64,000 nucleotides of DNA from Comamonas avium (GCF_014836675.1 NZ_JACSQK010000001.1:270334-334333), one strand, 5' to 3'. Counted from the stretch's first letter, positions 28,068 through 37,483 are shown. Program-made: numbers and translations. The notes: a model not told the origin generated them from the letters alone.

Positions 28068-29189
28068 ATGAATATTAAAAATGCCTGGAAGCCCGCTGTT
28101 GCCCCTGCGGCGCGCCTTGATGTCTTTCGTGTAGGGCTGGGCGCTACGCTGGGTCTGGCCTTGGCCATGTTGCTGGTCTTTGAGGGCCGGCAACTGGGGT
28201 TTGCCATGGGCCTGAGCTTGTTTGCCCCTTTGGGGGCCAGTGCTGTTTTGCTTTTTGCAGTGCACACCAGCCCGCTGGCACAGCCTTGGTCCTGCGTGGC
28301 AGGTAACACTGTCTCGGCGCTGTGGGCGTGTCTGGTGGTCAGCTGCATTCCGCTGCAATGGGCGCCTGCTGTCGCTGTGGGGGGCTCCATCGTGCTCATG
28401 CAGCTGACGCGATCTCTGCACCCGCCGGGTGGGGCCGTGGCGCTGTTGTGGGCGTTAGAGGCACAGGCCGGTGTCGTGCATGACTGGGCGTACGCTCTGT
28501 GGCCCATAGGTGCCATGACGTTGTGCCTGGTGCTGGTGGCCATGCTCTACCACCGACTGTGGGGCAAAACGTACCCGCTACAGCCGCAGGCACCTGTGCG
28601 CGCATCAACAGCCCAGCACTTGCCGGCCATGGATTTGTCCACTGCGGATCTGCAGGCCTTGCTGGCGCGGTTTGACCAAGGCAATAACTTGACGGCACAA
28701 GAGCTGGGGCAACTGGTGCTGGCAGCCGAAGAGCAAGCGATTGCGCGGCGATTTGGCAGTGTGTCTTGCGGGCAGGTGATGTCGTCTGCCTTGTGGACGT
28801 GCGGCCCGCACGATTCACTGGCCTCCGTGGCGCTGAAGTTTCAGCAGCATCCGATCAAAAGCCTTCCTGTGGTGGATGCACAGGGCCGTTTGCTGGGCGT
28901 AGTGGCGCGGGCCGCCTTGCTGGACTGGGCATTGGCACAGCGCACCAATGTTCACGAGCGCAGGCGTCAGCGGGTGTGGCGTTTGTGGGGCAAAAAACCC
29001 GTTCATGACACCGCATGTGCCGCAGATTTAATGCACGACGCGCCCATGCATGTGGATGCCAGCACGCCTGTGTCTCAGTTGCTGGAAACGCTGACACACC
29101 ATGCTGTGCCTTTTGTGGCAGTGCTGCAGGCAGGCAAACTGGCTGGGCTGATCACGCGCACCGATGTCATGCGCTTGTTGCTGCACTAA
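28068..29189 (+). CDS. HPP-family membrane protein with two CBS domains
   Basis: The 373-residue protein has four to five hydrophobic helices in residues 20-165 with the name-giving motif LHPPGGAVALLWA near residue 115 and LFAPLGASAVLLFA before it. A linker leads to two CBS domains (about 225-370: VMSSALWTCGPHDSL and DLMHDAPMHVDASTPVSQLL), which usually bind adenine nucleotides. HPP proteins have been linked to nitrite transport in cyanobacteria and plants. The position next to NO-detoxifying hmp fits a nitrogen-oxide role, but a terminator separates them. Confidence 0.85.
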   Translation: MNIKNAWKPAVAPAARLDVFRVGLGATLGLALAMLLVFEGRQLGFAMGLSLFAPLGASAVLLFAVHTSPLAQPWSCVAGNTVSALWACLVVSCIPLQWAPAVAVGGSIVLMQLTRSLHPPGGAVALLWALEAQAGVVHDWAYALWPIGAMTLCLVLVAMLYHRLWGKTYPLQPQAPVRASTAQHLPAMDLSTADLQALLARFDQGNNLTAQELGQLVLAAEEQAIARRFGSVSCGQVMSSALWTCGPHDSLASVALKFQQHPIKSLPVVDAQGRLLGVVARAALLDWALAQRTNVHERRRQRVWRLWGKKPVHDTACAADLMHDAPMHVDASTPVSQLLETLTHHAVPFVAVLQAGKLAGLITRTDVMRLLLH

Positions 29190-29400
29190 CTGCGGCACTG
29201 ACCCTCAGTCAACCTCTGCATCAACCCGCATCGCCCCGAATCCGGCCAGAAGCATCACCCAGGCACAGGTGCTAGAGCGATTACCTACAATCGGTCTGCC
29301 CACAAAACCGTCCAGCGCTGCTGCGTTCGATGGTTTTTGTTTTTGGATGCGTACGCCTTTTCAGGGAACGCAATGCCTGCGTACCCACTCTCTTTGCTCT

Positions 29401-30417
29401 ATGCGCCTTTTCGCTTCGATTCCAGAATTTTTTCGCGACAACTATCCCTCATCTGAACGCCTGGGAGTGCCGGTGGCACGCTGGCGCCAGAGCATTTATC
29501 GCACGGTGTTTGAGAGCAACACCGAGATGGGCAAGCGCTTTGAGCGGCGGCTGACACTGGCCATTATCTTGAGCCTGTGCGTAGTGAGTGCGCACAGCAT
29601 TCCATCAATTGCTCAAGACTGGCGCCTGTACTACCTGCTGCGCGCGCTGGAGTGGGTGTTTACGCTGGGCTTTACTGTGGAGTATGCGCTGCGCCTGATC
29701 TCTGTGCGCCATCCACTGCGGTATGCGCTGAGTTTTTATGGGCTGGTGGATTTGCTGGCCATCGTGCCCACGTATCTGGGTATCTTCTTTCCCGAGGCGC
29801 ATTTTCTGGTGGCCGTGCGGGCGCTGCGTTTGGTGCGCACGTTCCATGTGTTTCCGGTGTTGCGCAATTTCCTGGATGAATACCTGATGCTGGGTCAGGC
29901 GCTCAAGGCCAGTGCGCGCAAAATCTTTGTGTTCTTGAGCGTGGTGGCGCTGATTGTGTTTGTCATGGGCACGCTGATGTACGTCATCGAAGGCCCAGAG
30001 CATGGCTTTACCAGCGTGCCACTGGGTATTTACTGGGCCATCTCGACGGTGACCACGGTGGGCTATGGCGATGTGACGCCGTCCACTGCCATTGGCCGCA
30101 TTTTTGCGTCCATCATGATGTTGCTGGGCTGGGGCGTGTTGGCCGTGCCAACTGGCATTGTCGGGGCTGAGCTGTCACGCAGCGCAGGCACCAAGGCCCG
30201 ACTCAAAGGGGTGGACTGCGAAGTGTGTGGCCTGGCCCGGCATGAAGATGATTCGCGCTATTGCCGTCGCTGCGGCTCTCGGCTGCAACTGCCTGGCGCT
30301 GCGCGCGCGGGGGCCACGCCCACGGCCCCGGCCACGGCTGCGCAGCCAGCGGGAGCAGCCGCGCCGGCCCCATCCCGCCAAGACAAGGCATCAGCCACAG
30401 AGGCAGAAACTGCCTGA
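29401..30417 (+). CDS. Voltage-gated K+ channel-like ion transporter with C-terminal zinc ribbon
   Basis: The product (338 residues from ATG 29401) has six membrane helices. S4 contains regularly spaced Arg (VAVRALRLVRTFHVFPVLR), and the pore carries the K+ selectivity filter TVGYGD (about 219-224). After the last helix come two CxxC pairs, CEVCGLARHEDD and CRRCGSR, a zinc-ribbon-like module, and an Ala/Pro-rich tail. The N-terminus is uncertain: ATG 29347 and earlier starts are in frame, none with a good ribosome site. Confidence 0.85.
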   Translation: MRLFASIPEFFRDNYPSSERLGVPVARWRQSIYRTVFESNTEMGKRFERRLTLAIILSLCVVSAHSIPSIAQDWRLYYLLRALEWVFTLGFTVEYALRLISVRHPLRYALSFYGLVDLLAIVPTYLGIFFPEAHFLVAVRALRLVRTFHVFPVLRNFLDEYLMLGQALKASARKIFVFLSVVALIVFVMGTLMYVIEGPEHGFTSVPLGIYWAISTVTTVGYGDVTPSTAIGRIFASIMMLLGWGVLAVPTGIVGAELSRSAGTKARLKGVDCEVCGLARHEDDSRYCRRCGSRLQLPGAARAGATPTAPATAAQPAGAAAPAPSRQDKASATEAETA

Positions 30418-30452
30418 ATGCGTTATTGATTTTGATAGTGGCTTGCGCGCAT

Positions 30453-30478
30453 GGTTACGTCATTTGGTTACGTCATTT
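30453..30478. repeat. Tandem duplication of a 13-bp unit
   Basis: GGTTACGTCATTT occurs twice head to tail (30453-30465, 30466-30478) in the 181-bp gap before the old yellow enzyme gene. Could be a duplicated regulator site or slippage. Confidence 0.6.
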
Positions 30479-30598
30479 GAAGTACGAATGCATTGCAAAG
30501 TGCTGCGAATAGAGCGCAGGCAGCTCTTGTTTTAAATAATTTTCAGCCCATCTGTCATGGCTGATGCGCTGTGATAGCGCGGTATCCGGAGTAAAAAA

Positions 30599-31702
30599 AT
30601 GCTTTTTAGTACCTACCAGCTGGGTCACCTGCAACTGCCTCATCGCGTGGTATTGCCGCCCATGACGCGCTCGCGCGCCGCAAAAGGCGATGTGCCTACC
30701 GATTTGATGGCCGAGTACTACGCCCAGCGCGCAACGGCCGGGCTGATCGTCAGCGAGGGCACGCAAATCAGCCCTGAGGGCCAGGGCTATGCGTGGACGC
30801 CCGGCATCTACAGCGCCGCGCAAATCGCGGGCTGGAAGAAAGTCACCGATGCCGTACACGCCAAGGGCGGGCGCATTTTTGCGCAGCTGTGGCATGTGGG
30901 CCGCGTGTCGCATGTAGCTTTGCAACCGGGTGGCGCGCAGCCCGTGTCGTCGTCCGCATTGCAGGCGCAGGGCGTGAAAGTGTTTGTGGACCCCGAAGGC
31001 AAAGGGCCTGAAGCCGGCGTGGGAGGCATGGTGCAGCACAGCATGCCGCGTGCGCTGCGTGAGGATGAAATCCCCGCCATCGTGGCTCAGTACGCACAGG
31101 CTGCGCGCAATGCGCTGGAGGCAGGCTTTGATGGTGTTGAGCTGCATGCGGCCAATGGCTACCTGATCAATCAGTTCATCGACTCGCAGGCCAATAACCG
31201 CACCGACGGCTATGGCGGCACCTTGTCCAAGCGCCTGCGTTTCTTGACGGAGGTGACGCAGGCCGTAATTGCCGTGCTGGGCAAAGAGCGTATTGGTGTG
31301 CGTCTGGCACCGCTGACCACGCTCAATGGCGCCGTAGACGATACCCCGCAAGCCACCTACCTTGCCGCAGCCAAACTGCTGGATGACTTGGGTGTGGCCT
31401 ACATCCATATTGCGGAAGTGGATTGGGAAGATGCCCCGCAGATGCCGCTGGCGTTCAAGGAGGCGCTGCGCATGGTCTACGGCGGTACGCTGATTTATGC
31501 CGGCAAGTACACCAGGGAAAAGGCCGAGGCCGCATTGCAAGCGGGCTGGGCAGATCTGATTGGTTTTGGCCGCCCCTACATTGCCAACCCTGATTTGCCG
31601 CGCCGCCTGCAGCATGATTTGCCGCTCAATCAGCCCGATCCCAGCACCTTCTTTGGTGGCGCTGCCAAAGGGTTGACTGACTATCCGTTTGCGCAAGCTT
31701 GA
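30599..31702 (+). CDS. NADH:flavin oxidoreductase, old yellow enzyme family (NemA-like)
   Basis: The 367-residue TIM-barrel flavoprotein opens LPHRVVLPPMTRSRAAKGDVP and has the FMN/substrate motif ELHAANGYLINQFID (His and Asn of the oxyanion pair), NNRTDGYGG, and the phosphate-binding end GWADLIGFGRPYIANPDL. NemA-type enzymes reduce N-ethylmaleimide, nitrate esters and activated alkenes. It is monocistronic. The substrate here cannot be told from sequence. Confidence 0.9.
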   Translation: MLFSTYQLGHLQLPHRVVLPPMTRSRAAKGDVPTDLMAEYYAQRATAGLIVSEGTQISPEGQGYAWTPGIYSAAQIAGWKKVTDAVHAKGGRIFAQLWHVGRVSHVALQPGGAQPVSSSALQAQGVKVFVDPEGKGPEAGVGGMVQHSMPRALREDEIPAIVAQYAQAARNALEAGFDGVELHAANGYLINQFIDSQANNRTDGYGGTLSKRLRFLTEVTQAVIAVLGKERIGVRLAPLTTLNGAVDDTPQATYLAAAKLLDDLGVAYIHIAEVDWEDAPQMPLAFKEALRMVYGGTLIYAGKYTREKAEAALQAGWADLIGFGRPYIANPDLPRRLQHDLPLNQPDPSTFFGGAAKGLTDYPFAQA

Positions 31703-31762
31703 AGGCAGCCCCGGGCATTCATGGCAACATAGGCGCTTTGAATGATTGGTGAGGGAATTCGC

Positions 31763-32350
31763 ATGAAGCAGTGGCTGTGGGCAGTGGTGGGTGCAGTGGC
31801 TCTGGCAGGTTGTGCCAGCTCGGGGAAAAATGGCGTAAAAGACGCCGTTGTCCAAGTCAAAGAAGACAAGGTTGCACGCGTGAAAACCGTGGAGTTTGCC
31901 CCGCAACTGATTGATTGTGGCCGTACAGCGCAGTGCCCGACACTGGGCGTGCACTGGAGCAGCGAAGCCCCCAATCGCGCCATCTTGCTGGTGGGCACCT
32001 GGGGCGGCAAAGCCAAGGTAGAGGCGGTTGAGTTCAACGTTCGCCCGCATGCACCATTGCGCGTGCGCTCCAAGGCGAGCGTGGCATCTGCATTGCCGGG
32101 CGTGACGGCATTTGCCGTGCCCATGGATACGCTCGAGCGTGTGGCCCTTGGCAAGGGTGCATGGGTGCGTGTGACCACCGATGGCGGCGTGCTCGAAGAA
32201 AACATGTACACCGGCGAGCGTTCCAGCCCTGCGGCAGACGCATTCAAGCGTTTTGTCTATGAAGCCTATAAGGGCACGGACAAGGAAATCAGCACCGGGC
32301 TGTCAGGCATCTTTGGTGACAAGCCCTATGAGCCTAATTACGCAAAATAA
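31763..32350 (+). CDS. Lipoprotein of unknown function
   Basis: The 195-residue product starts with a lipoprotein signal peptide, MKQWLWAVVGAVALAGCASS, with lipobox LAGC (Cys17). The mature part has two nearby Cys (LIDCGRTAQCPTLG) and mixed beta-like segments (WVRVTTDGGVLEENM). I do not recognise a domain. GGGAATTC precedes the ATG at 31763. Membrane-anchored, side unknown. Confidence 0.75.
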   Translation: MKQWLWAVVGAVALAGCASSGKNGVKDAVVQVKEDKVARVKTVEFAPQLIDCGRTAQCPTLGVHWSSEAPNRAILLVGTWGGKAKVEAVEFNVRPHAPLRVRSKASVASALPGVTAFAVPMDTLERVALGKGAWVRVTTDGGVLEENMYTGERSSPAADAFKRFVYEAYKGTDKEISTGLSGIFGDKPYEPNYAK

Positions 32351-32368
32351 GAGCTACTAAGGCTTTCT

Positions 32369-32540
32369 GGCTCTACGTTTCAATGCTCTAGGGCATTGAA
32401 AGCTAGAGCCATTAAGCGTTAGGCGCTCATTTTTATAAAGTAATGGGTCAGAGCACCACGTGTATTCGACATGGTTTTAGCCCGTGGTGAAGCGAGCCTG
32501 GCGCTATTTCAGGCATCATCGTGGGTTAGCCTTAGGCTCG
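32369..32540 (+). promoter_or_regulatory. Structured leader region upstream of metN
   Basis: An extended two-part hairpin spans 32369-32410 (outer GGCTCTA/TAGAGCC, inner TTTCAATGC/GCATTGAAA) with no T-run. A second inverted repeat CGAGCCT (32493-32499)/AGGCTCG (32534-32540) follows. The 32351-32676 gap otherwise shows no gene. A methionine- or SAM-responsive leader is conceivable, but I could not match it to a known riboswitch class. Confidence 0.4.
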
Positions 32541-32676
32541 TCGATATAACCAATGCATCTTATTACTTAAGCATTGCTTCTTTGGTGTTTTTATACCGAC
32601 GCGTTACATTCCAACATCCCAATTTTTGAAAGCACGTAACTGGCGCCGGGTGGCGCAGCGTGCTGTGGCTCAATAC

Positions 32677-33723
32677 ATGATCGACATTCGGGATCTGTCC
32701 CTGACTTACCAAGGCTCCAAGGGGCCTGTCGAAGCGCTCAAGCACATCAATTTGCATATTGAGCAGGGCGAAATCTTCGGCATCATTGGTCGCTCCGGCG
32801 CGGGCAAAAGCTCGCTGGTGCGTTGCATTAATTTGCTCAACCGCCCCACATCGGGCCAGATGCTGGTTGATGGTCGTGATCTCATGACCATGAACGACGC
32901 GCAATTGCGCGCGGCACGCCATGAAATTGGCATGGTGTTCCAGCACTTCAACCTTCTGTCGTCACGCACCGTGTATGACAACGCTGCGCTGCCGCTGGAG
33001 CTGGCGGGCATGACCAAGGCACAGATCAAGGAACGCATTGATCCGCTGCTGGACCTGGTGGGGCTGTCGCACCTGTCAGACCGCTACCCCGCGCAAATCT
33101 CGGGCGGCCAAAAACAGCGCGTAGGTATTGCGCGCGCGCTGGCTTCCAACCCCAAGGTGCTGCTGTCGGACGAAGCCACCTCCGCGCTGGACCCTGAAAC
33201 CACCCGCTCCATCCTGGACTTGCTGCGCAAGGTCAACCGCGAGCTGGGCGTGACGGTGGTCTTGATTACGCACCAGATGCAGGTCATCAAGCAGATTGCT
33301 GACCGCGTGGCCGTGATTGATGCGGGTGAAATCGCCGAGCTGGGCGCTGTCATTGACGTCTTTACGCAGCCCCAGCAAGCCATTACCAAGAGCCTGATTG
33401 ACGAAATCGTGCCGCAAGAGCTGCCCGAAAGCGTGAGCAAGCGTGTGCGCACCCTGGCAGCCAAGTTGCCAGAAGGCCAAAGCGGCCAGTTGCTGCGCCT
33501 GTCTTATGCAGGCGAGAGCGCATACGAGCCCATTTTGTCGCACCTGATTCGTGAGCTGGGGCTGGATTTGTCCATCCTGCACGGTCAGATCGATGAGATT
33601 CAGGATCAAACCTTTGGCTCTTTGGCGGTGTACGCCAGTGGTGAGGCAGCCAAGATTGAAGCGGCCATTACGCACCTGCGAAACAGCGGCGTAGTGGTGC
33701 AAGTGGTGCAAGTGAAGGGCTAA
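32677..33723 (+). CDS. metN: Methionine ABC transporter, ATP-binding protein
   Basis: MetN energises D-/L-methionine import. The 348-residue protein has Walker [10 protein letters not shown] near residue 40, the signature ISGGQKQR near 142, Walker [16 protein letters not shown], the switch His in [10 protein letters not shown], and a C-terminal NIL/ACT-like regulatory domain (about 265-348) that binds methionine for transinhibition. ATG 32677 is preferred; an in-frame TTG upstream adds 17 poor residues. metI follows after 3 bp. The substrate-binding protein metQ is not adjacent. Confidence 0.93.
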   Translation: MIDIRDLSLTYQGSKGPVEALKHINLHIEQGEIFGIIGRSGAGKSSLVRCINLLNRPTSGQMLVDGRDLMTMNDAQLRAARHEIGMVFQHFNLLSSRTVYDNAALPLELAGMTKAQIKERIDPLLDLVGLSHLSDRYPAQISGGQKQRVGIARALASNPKVLLSDEATSALDPETTRSILDLLRKVNRELGVTVVLITHQMQVIKQIADRVAVIDAGEIAELGAVIDVFTQPQQAITKSLIDEIVPQELPESVSKRVRTLAAKLPEGQSGQLLRLSYAGESAYEPILSHLIRELGLDLSILHGQIDEIQDQTFGSLAVYASGEAAKIEAAITHLRNSGVVVQVVQVKG

Positions 33724-33726
33724 GCG

Positions 33727-34392
33727 ATGTTCGAGAATTTTTCCGAAATGATGATCGAGTTGTTCATCGACTCGTTCTGGGAGACGCTGATCATGGTCGG
33801 CATCTCCGGCCTGCTTGGCGGCATTATTGGTATTCCGCTGGGCGTCTTTCTGCGCCTGACCGACAAGGGTGGCGTGCTGGAGAACGCACCGCTGAACAAC
33901 TCGGTGGGCTGGGTGGTGAATGCCGTGCGCTCCACGCCTTTCATCATTTTGCTGGTGGCCATTATTCCGTTCACACGCCTGATTACGGGCTCTTCGATCG
34001 GCACCTGGGCCGCCGTAGTGCCTTTGACCATTGCCTCCGCGCCGTTCATTGCGCGTCTGGTGGAAACCTCGCTGCGGGAAGTAGACAACGGCCTGGTAGA
34101 AGCTGCACAGTCCATGGGCGCAACCACCGGACAAATTGTCTGGAAGGTGCTGCTGCCTGAAGCCATGCCCGGCATCGTGGCTGGCCTGACCATCAGCTTT
34201 GTCAGCTTGACGGGCTACTCGGCCATGGCTGGTGCCATTGGCGGCGGTGGCCTGGGTGACTTGGGTATCCGCTACGGCTACCAGCGCTTCCTGCCGGACA
34301 TCATGCTGGCGGTGGTGGTCATTCTGATCTTCTTTGTGCAGGCCATTCAAAGCTTTGGCGACTGGATTGTGCGCCGTATCAGCCACAAATAA
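33727..34392 (+). CDS. metI: Methionine ABC transporter, permease
   Basis: The 221-residue permease has five membrane helices and the coupling-helix EAA motif EAAQSMGATTGQIVWKVLLPEA. Its N-terminus (FSEMMIELFIDSFWETLIMV) and the segment LTGYSAMAGAIGGGGLGDLG are typical of MetI. Immediately downstream of metN; a terminator follows. Confidence 0.94.
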   Translation: MFENFSEMMIELFIDSFWETLIMVGISGLLGGIIGIPLGVFLRLTDKGGVLENAPLNNSVGWVVNAVRSTPFIILLVAIIPFTRLITGSSIGTWAAVVPLTIASAPFIARLVETSLREVDNGLVEAAQSMGATTGQIVWKVLLPEAMPGIVAGLTISFVSLTGYSAMAGAIGGGGLGDLGIRYGYQRFLPDIMLAVVVILIFFVQAIQSFGDWIVRRISHK

Positions 34393-34409
34393 CTGGTGCT
34401 TCAAGCCCC

Positions 34410-34447
34410 AAAAAGCCCCGCAGGTTTCAAGCCTGCAGGGCTTTTTT
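34410..34447 (+). terminator. Intrinsic terminator after metI
   Basis: AAAAAGCCC then GCAGG (34410-34424) pair with CCTGC and GGGCTTTTT (34432-34446), one internal mismatch, T-tract at the end. Confidence 0.88.
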
Positions 34448-34509
34448 AATGGGCGCCTGGTGCGGGTGAAAGTTCGGCGGGTTCTGCGCGAACGCTTCGC
34501 AGCATCCGC

Positions 34510-35130
34510 TCAACCCTGCGAGCTGGGTGCAAGCTGCTCGCGCAGCGTCTGCAGTATTTCTTCTGACAGCTCGGGGTTGCCTGCCGCCGTTGCACGGGCG
34601 AGCACCAAGGCCCCCACCATGCTGCTCAGTGTGGAGATCGTCTGCGCGCGTCTTTCCGTGTTGTCGCCTTCTATGACACGCATAAACCGCTGAATATTGC
34701 GCTCTACCCCCTGAGCAAACACTTCAGACATTGCGGGGCCGGCACGCGCTGCATCCGTGGCCAAGGCGGCTGCCGGGCAGCCTTGGCCGGGTTGATCGCG
34801 GTGGCTGGTTGAAAGATAACCATGAACCAGAGCCCGGAAGTGGTCTGCCGTGGTGATGTCTGCGGGGGTGTCTGTGTCTGCAGTGGCACAGCCCGTGTGC
34901 TCCAGAGCATCCAGTGGTGTGATCGTCCATTCAAAAGCGCGCAAACACGCCTCGCGTGCCAGCGCGTCTTTGGATTCGAAGTGCCGGTACAAACCACCGT
35001 GCGTTAACCCGGCATCGCGTGTGATCTCGGCGACGCCCACGCCATCCAGTCCTTTTTCTCGGTAGAGGCGAGCCGCTGCATCCACGATGCCTGCGCGGTT
35101 CTCTGCGGCCTGTGTTTTGCTCACTTTCAT
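34510..35130 (-). CDS. TetR-family transcriptional repressor
   Basis: The 206-residue protein has the TetR helix-turn-helix: IVDAAARLYREKGLDGVGVAEI followed by AGLTHGGLYRHFESKDALA, and a helical ligand domain with CPAAALATDAAR. It is transcribed away from the ketosynthase gene; two palindromes sit between them (35134-35182), so it most likely represses both genes. Ligand unknown. Confidence 0.9.
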   Translation of the reverse strand: MKVSKTQAAENRAGIVDAAARLYREKGLDGVGVAEITRDAGLTHGGLYRHFESKDALAREACLRAFEWTITPLDALEHTGCATADTDTPADITTADHFRALVHGYLSTSHRDQPGQGCPAAALATDAARAGPAMSEVFAQGVERNIQRFMRVIEGDNTERRAQTISTLSSMVGALVLARATAAGNPELSEEILQTLREQLAPSSQG

Positions 35131-35133
35131 AAG

Positions 35134-35182
35134 TTAGATGATAACCATCATCTAAACTCATTTATGATGATTGCCATCATCA
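35134..35182. promoter_or_regulatory. Two palindromic operators between the TetR and ketosynthase genes
   Basis: TTAGATGAT-AACC-ATCATCTAA (35134-35155) and TGATGAT-TGCC-ATCATCA (35165-35182) share GATGAT-N4-ATCATC. Centres are 29 bp apart. Perfect arms and location next to the TetR start argue for TetR-dimer binding. Confidence 0.8.
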
Positions 35183-35233
35183 ATAAGACCGGGCACACGA
35201 GACGTGCCTGGCAAGACAGGCGAAAGGCGCAGT

Positions 35234-36496
35234 ATGAACAGGCGTGTTGTCATTACGGGCATGGGGCTGGTATCTCCTTTGGGCTGCAATGTGGAGCTGG
35301 CATGGAAGCGGCTGCTGGCAGGCCAGTCGGGTGTGCGTACCCTGGATCCTTTACTGGGCGCAGGCACGGGTGTTGCCGTTGCGGGGCGTGTGCCCGGGCT
35401 GGATGAAGATGCTGAGGCTGGGTGGAATCCTGAGGCAGTCATTGCAGCCAAAGAGCTGCGGCGCATGGATCGTTTCATTGCATTTGCGCTAGGCGCTGCA
35501 GACCAGGCCATCGCGCAAGCGCAATGGAGCCCTCAGACAGCGCAGCAGCAAGAGCGCTCGGCCACTGTCATTGGCTCGGGTGTCGGGGGCTTTAGCACGA
35601 TTGCAGAGGCGGTTCGTACCACCGATGCCAAAGGCCCTCAGCGCCTGTCACCGTTCACGGTTCCCGCATTTCTGGCCAATCTGGCAGCAGGGCAGGTGTC
35701 CATACGGCATCAATTCAAGGGCCCGCTGGGCGCACCTGTGACGGCATGTGCCGCCAGCATTCAGGCCATAGGCGATGCGGCACGTCTGATCAGCAACGAT
35801 GAAGCCGACATTGCCTTGTGCGGCGGCAGCGAGGCCACGATCGATCGCGTGGCCCTGGGCAGTTTTGCGGCAGCCAAAGCACTGTCAACCCATTTCAACG
35901 ACCATCCCGCACAAGCGTCTCGGCCCTTTGATCTGGCTCGCGATGGTTTTGTGATGGCTGAAGGGGCAGGGCTTTTGGTGCTGGAGTCACTCGATCATGC
36001 GCTGCGCAGGGGTGCAACCCCGCTGGCGGAGGTGATTGGCTATGGCACATCGGCTGATGCGCACCATGTCACGTCAGGCCCTGAGGACGGATCAGGGGCC
36101 GCACGGTCCATGCAGATGGCCCTGCGACAGGCGCAGCTGCAGCCTTCACAGGTGCAGCATTTGAACGCACACGCCACCTCGACCCCCGTGGGCGACCGCG
36201 GGGAGCTGGCCGCTATTGGCCGAGTGTTTGGTGCCGGCCGGCCATCCATCACGGCGACCAAATCAGCGTTAGGCCACATGCTGGGTGCTGCAGGTGGCGC
36301 AGCGGCTATTTTTACAGTGCTGGCCTTGCGTGATCAGCTGGTACCGCCTGTGCTCAATCTTGAAAATCCGGACCCATTGGCTGCGGGCCTTGATCTGGTC
36401 ACAGGTGGTGCCAGAGCGCAGAAAATTGAGCACGCCATGCTCAACGGTTTTGGCTTTGGCGGGGTGAATGCCTCGCTGATACTCAAGCGTTATTGA
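35234..36496 (+). CDS. Beta-ketoacyl-ACP synthase II-like protein (stand-alone)
   Basis: The 420-residue condensing enzyme has the KAS II catalytic triad: Cys172 in VTACAASIQAIG, His313 in NAHATSTPVGD and His348 in ALGHMLGAAGG, plus MNRRVVITGMGLVSPLG at the start and FGFGGVNASLI at the end. It is 420 residues, the normal FabF length. It is not in a fab cluster and has its own TetR control, so it is probably a specialised paralogue (fatty-acid adjustment or secondary lipid) rather than the housekeeping FabF. Start ATG 35234 was chosen by homology. Confidence 0.88.
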   Translation: MNRRVVITGMGLVSPLGCNVELAWKRLLAGQSGVRTLDPLLGAGTGVAVAGRVPGLDEDAEAGWNPEAVIAAKELRRMDRFIAFALGAADQAIAQAQWSPQTAQQQERSATVIGSGVGGFSTIAEAVRTTDAKGPQRLSPFTVPAFLANLAAGQVSIRHQFKGPLGAPVTACAASIQAIGDAARLISNDEADIALCGGSEATIDRVALGSFAAAKALSTHFNDHPAQASRPFDLARDGFVMAEGAGLLVLESLDHALRRGATPLAEVIGYGTSADAHHVTSGPEDGSGAARSMQMALRQAQLQPSQVQHLNAHATSTPVGDRGELAAIGRVFGAGRPSITATKSALGHMLGAAGGAAAIFTVLALRDQLVPPVLNLENPDPLAAGLDLVTGGARAQKIEHAMLNGFGFGGVNASLILKRY

Positions 36497-36628
36497 GCTT
36501 GAGCACTGGGCTGGCCTTGCGGTTATTTGACGCGACACTGCCGCTGCGTTGAATCCGCATTCCACTCGATGGAGGCGGTGGTTTGTCTGCCCATGCCTTG
36601 TGCAGCCACGCAGGTGGCCTGAGCGGCG

Positions 36629-37483
36629 CTAAGAACTCTGGCGAGCCAAGGTGTGCGACCCCTGGATGCATAAATCTTCACTGACTTGCTCGTGCAGTAC
36701 ATGCTGGGTCAGCACCGGTTCAATATTGCTTGAGTCCATGGGGCCGTACCACTGGCCACCGGGGTAAACAATCATCAAGGGACCGTGGTTGCAGGGGTAC
36801 TGGCAACTGGTTTGCAGCAGCATGACCTTTTTCTTCAGGACCGGGTTCTCGCGCACTGTGCGGGCCAAATGTGGCCACAGCTGCACGGCACCCTTGGCGG
36901 TACAGCGCGGGCCTGTGCACCACAGCACATGGTGCTGGTGCTCGGGCACTATGGACCAGCCCTTGGGGTCGTGCTCCCAGTCGTCCTCACCCACCACGGC
37001 AGGCACATCGTGTGTATCGGGCTGCGCTAACGCGTCTTGTACCGTTGCGGCCAGTACATCGGCCAGCTGCGGTGTCTGCACCAGGGGGGCGGCAAAGATC
37101 AAGCGTTGGCTGTGTGGGCCGCTATCAGTACGGTCAATACGGCCAATACGGTCAGCACGCCATCGCATGATCAATTTGTGCAGCCAGCGGCGCAGCGATG
37201 GCTCGTCAGGCACCATCACCGGCAAGATGACGATGGTTTGCGCCGCGGCACACAGGTCCAGTGCTTGGGGCAGCGCGGGCTGAAAACGGTCCACAAACGC
37301 GGGCTGCACCGACAAGAGTGGCAGCCCCCGTGCCACCAGCGTGGCATGCAAGTGCTGGGCCAGTGCAGTCAGTTCGCTCTCACCGCTGGCGTAGCCAGCA
37401 CCCCGGCTGAGAAGAACGATGGCCAGTGATGCTCTGCAGCCCGCCGCGGCACTGGTACTGGGGGGCAAGGGGGTGCAGGTCAT
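36629..37483 (-). CDS. CbiX-like domain fused to a thioredoxin-like [2Fe-2S] ferredoxin
   Basis: The 284-residue protein has an N-terminal half like sirohydrochlorin cobaltochelatase/CbiX chelatases (LAIVLLSRGAGYASGESELTALAQHL; TIVILPVMVPDEPSLRRWL) and a C-terminal thioredoxin-fold ferredoxin with Cys ligands in LWCTGPRCTAKGA and QTSCQYPCNHGPLMIVYPGG. It ends the B12-riboswitch operon and overlaps btuD by 4 bases, so a role in cobalamin or cobalt handling is likely. The usual CbiX His ligands were not verified. Confidence 0.75.
   Translation of the reverse strand: MTCTPLPPSTSAAAGCRASLAIVLLSRGAGYASGESELTALAQHLHATLVARGLPLLSVQPAFVDRFQPALPQALDLCAAAQTIVILPVMVPDEPSLRRWLHKLIMRWRADRIGRIDRTDSGPHSQRLIFAAPLVQTPQLADVLAATVQDALAQPDTHDVPAVVGEDDWEHDPKGWSIVPEHQHHVLWCTGPRCTAKGAVQLWPHLARTVRENPVLKKKVMLLQTSCQYPCNHGPLMIVYPGGQWYGPMDSSNIEPVLTQHVLHEQVSEDLCIQGSHTLARQSS

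Noticed and set aside
36483-36671. Minus-strand 62-codon ORF between the ketosynthase and B12 genes
   Set aside because: Overlaps the ends of both neighbours, Pro-rich, no ribosome site.
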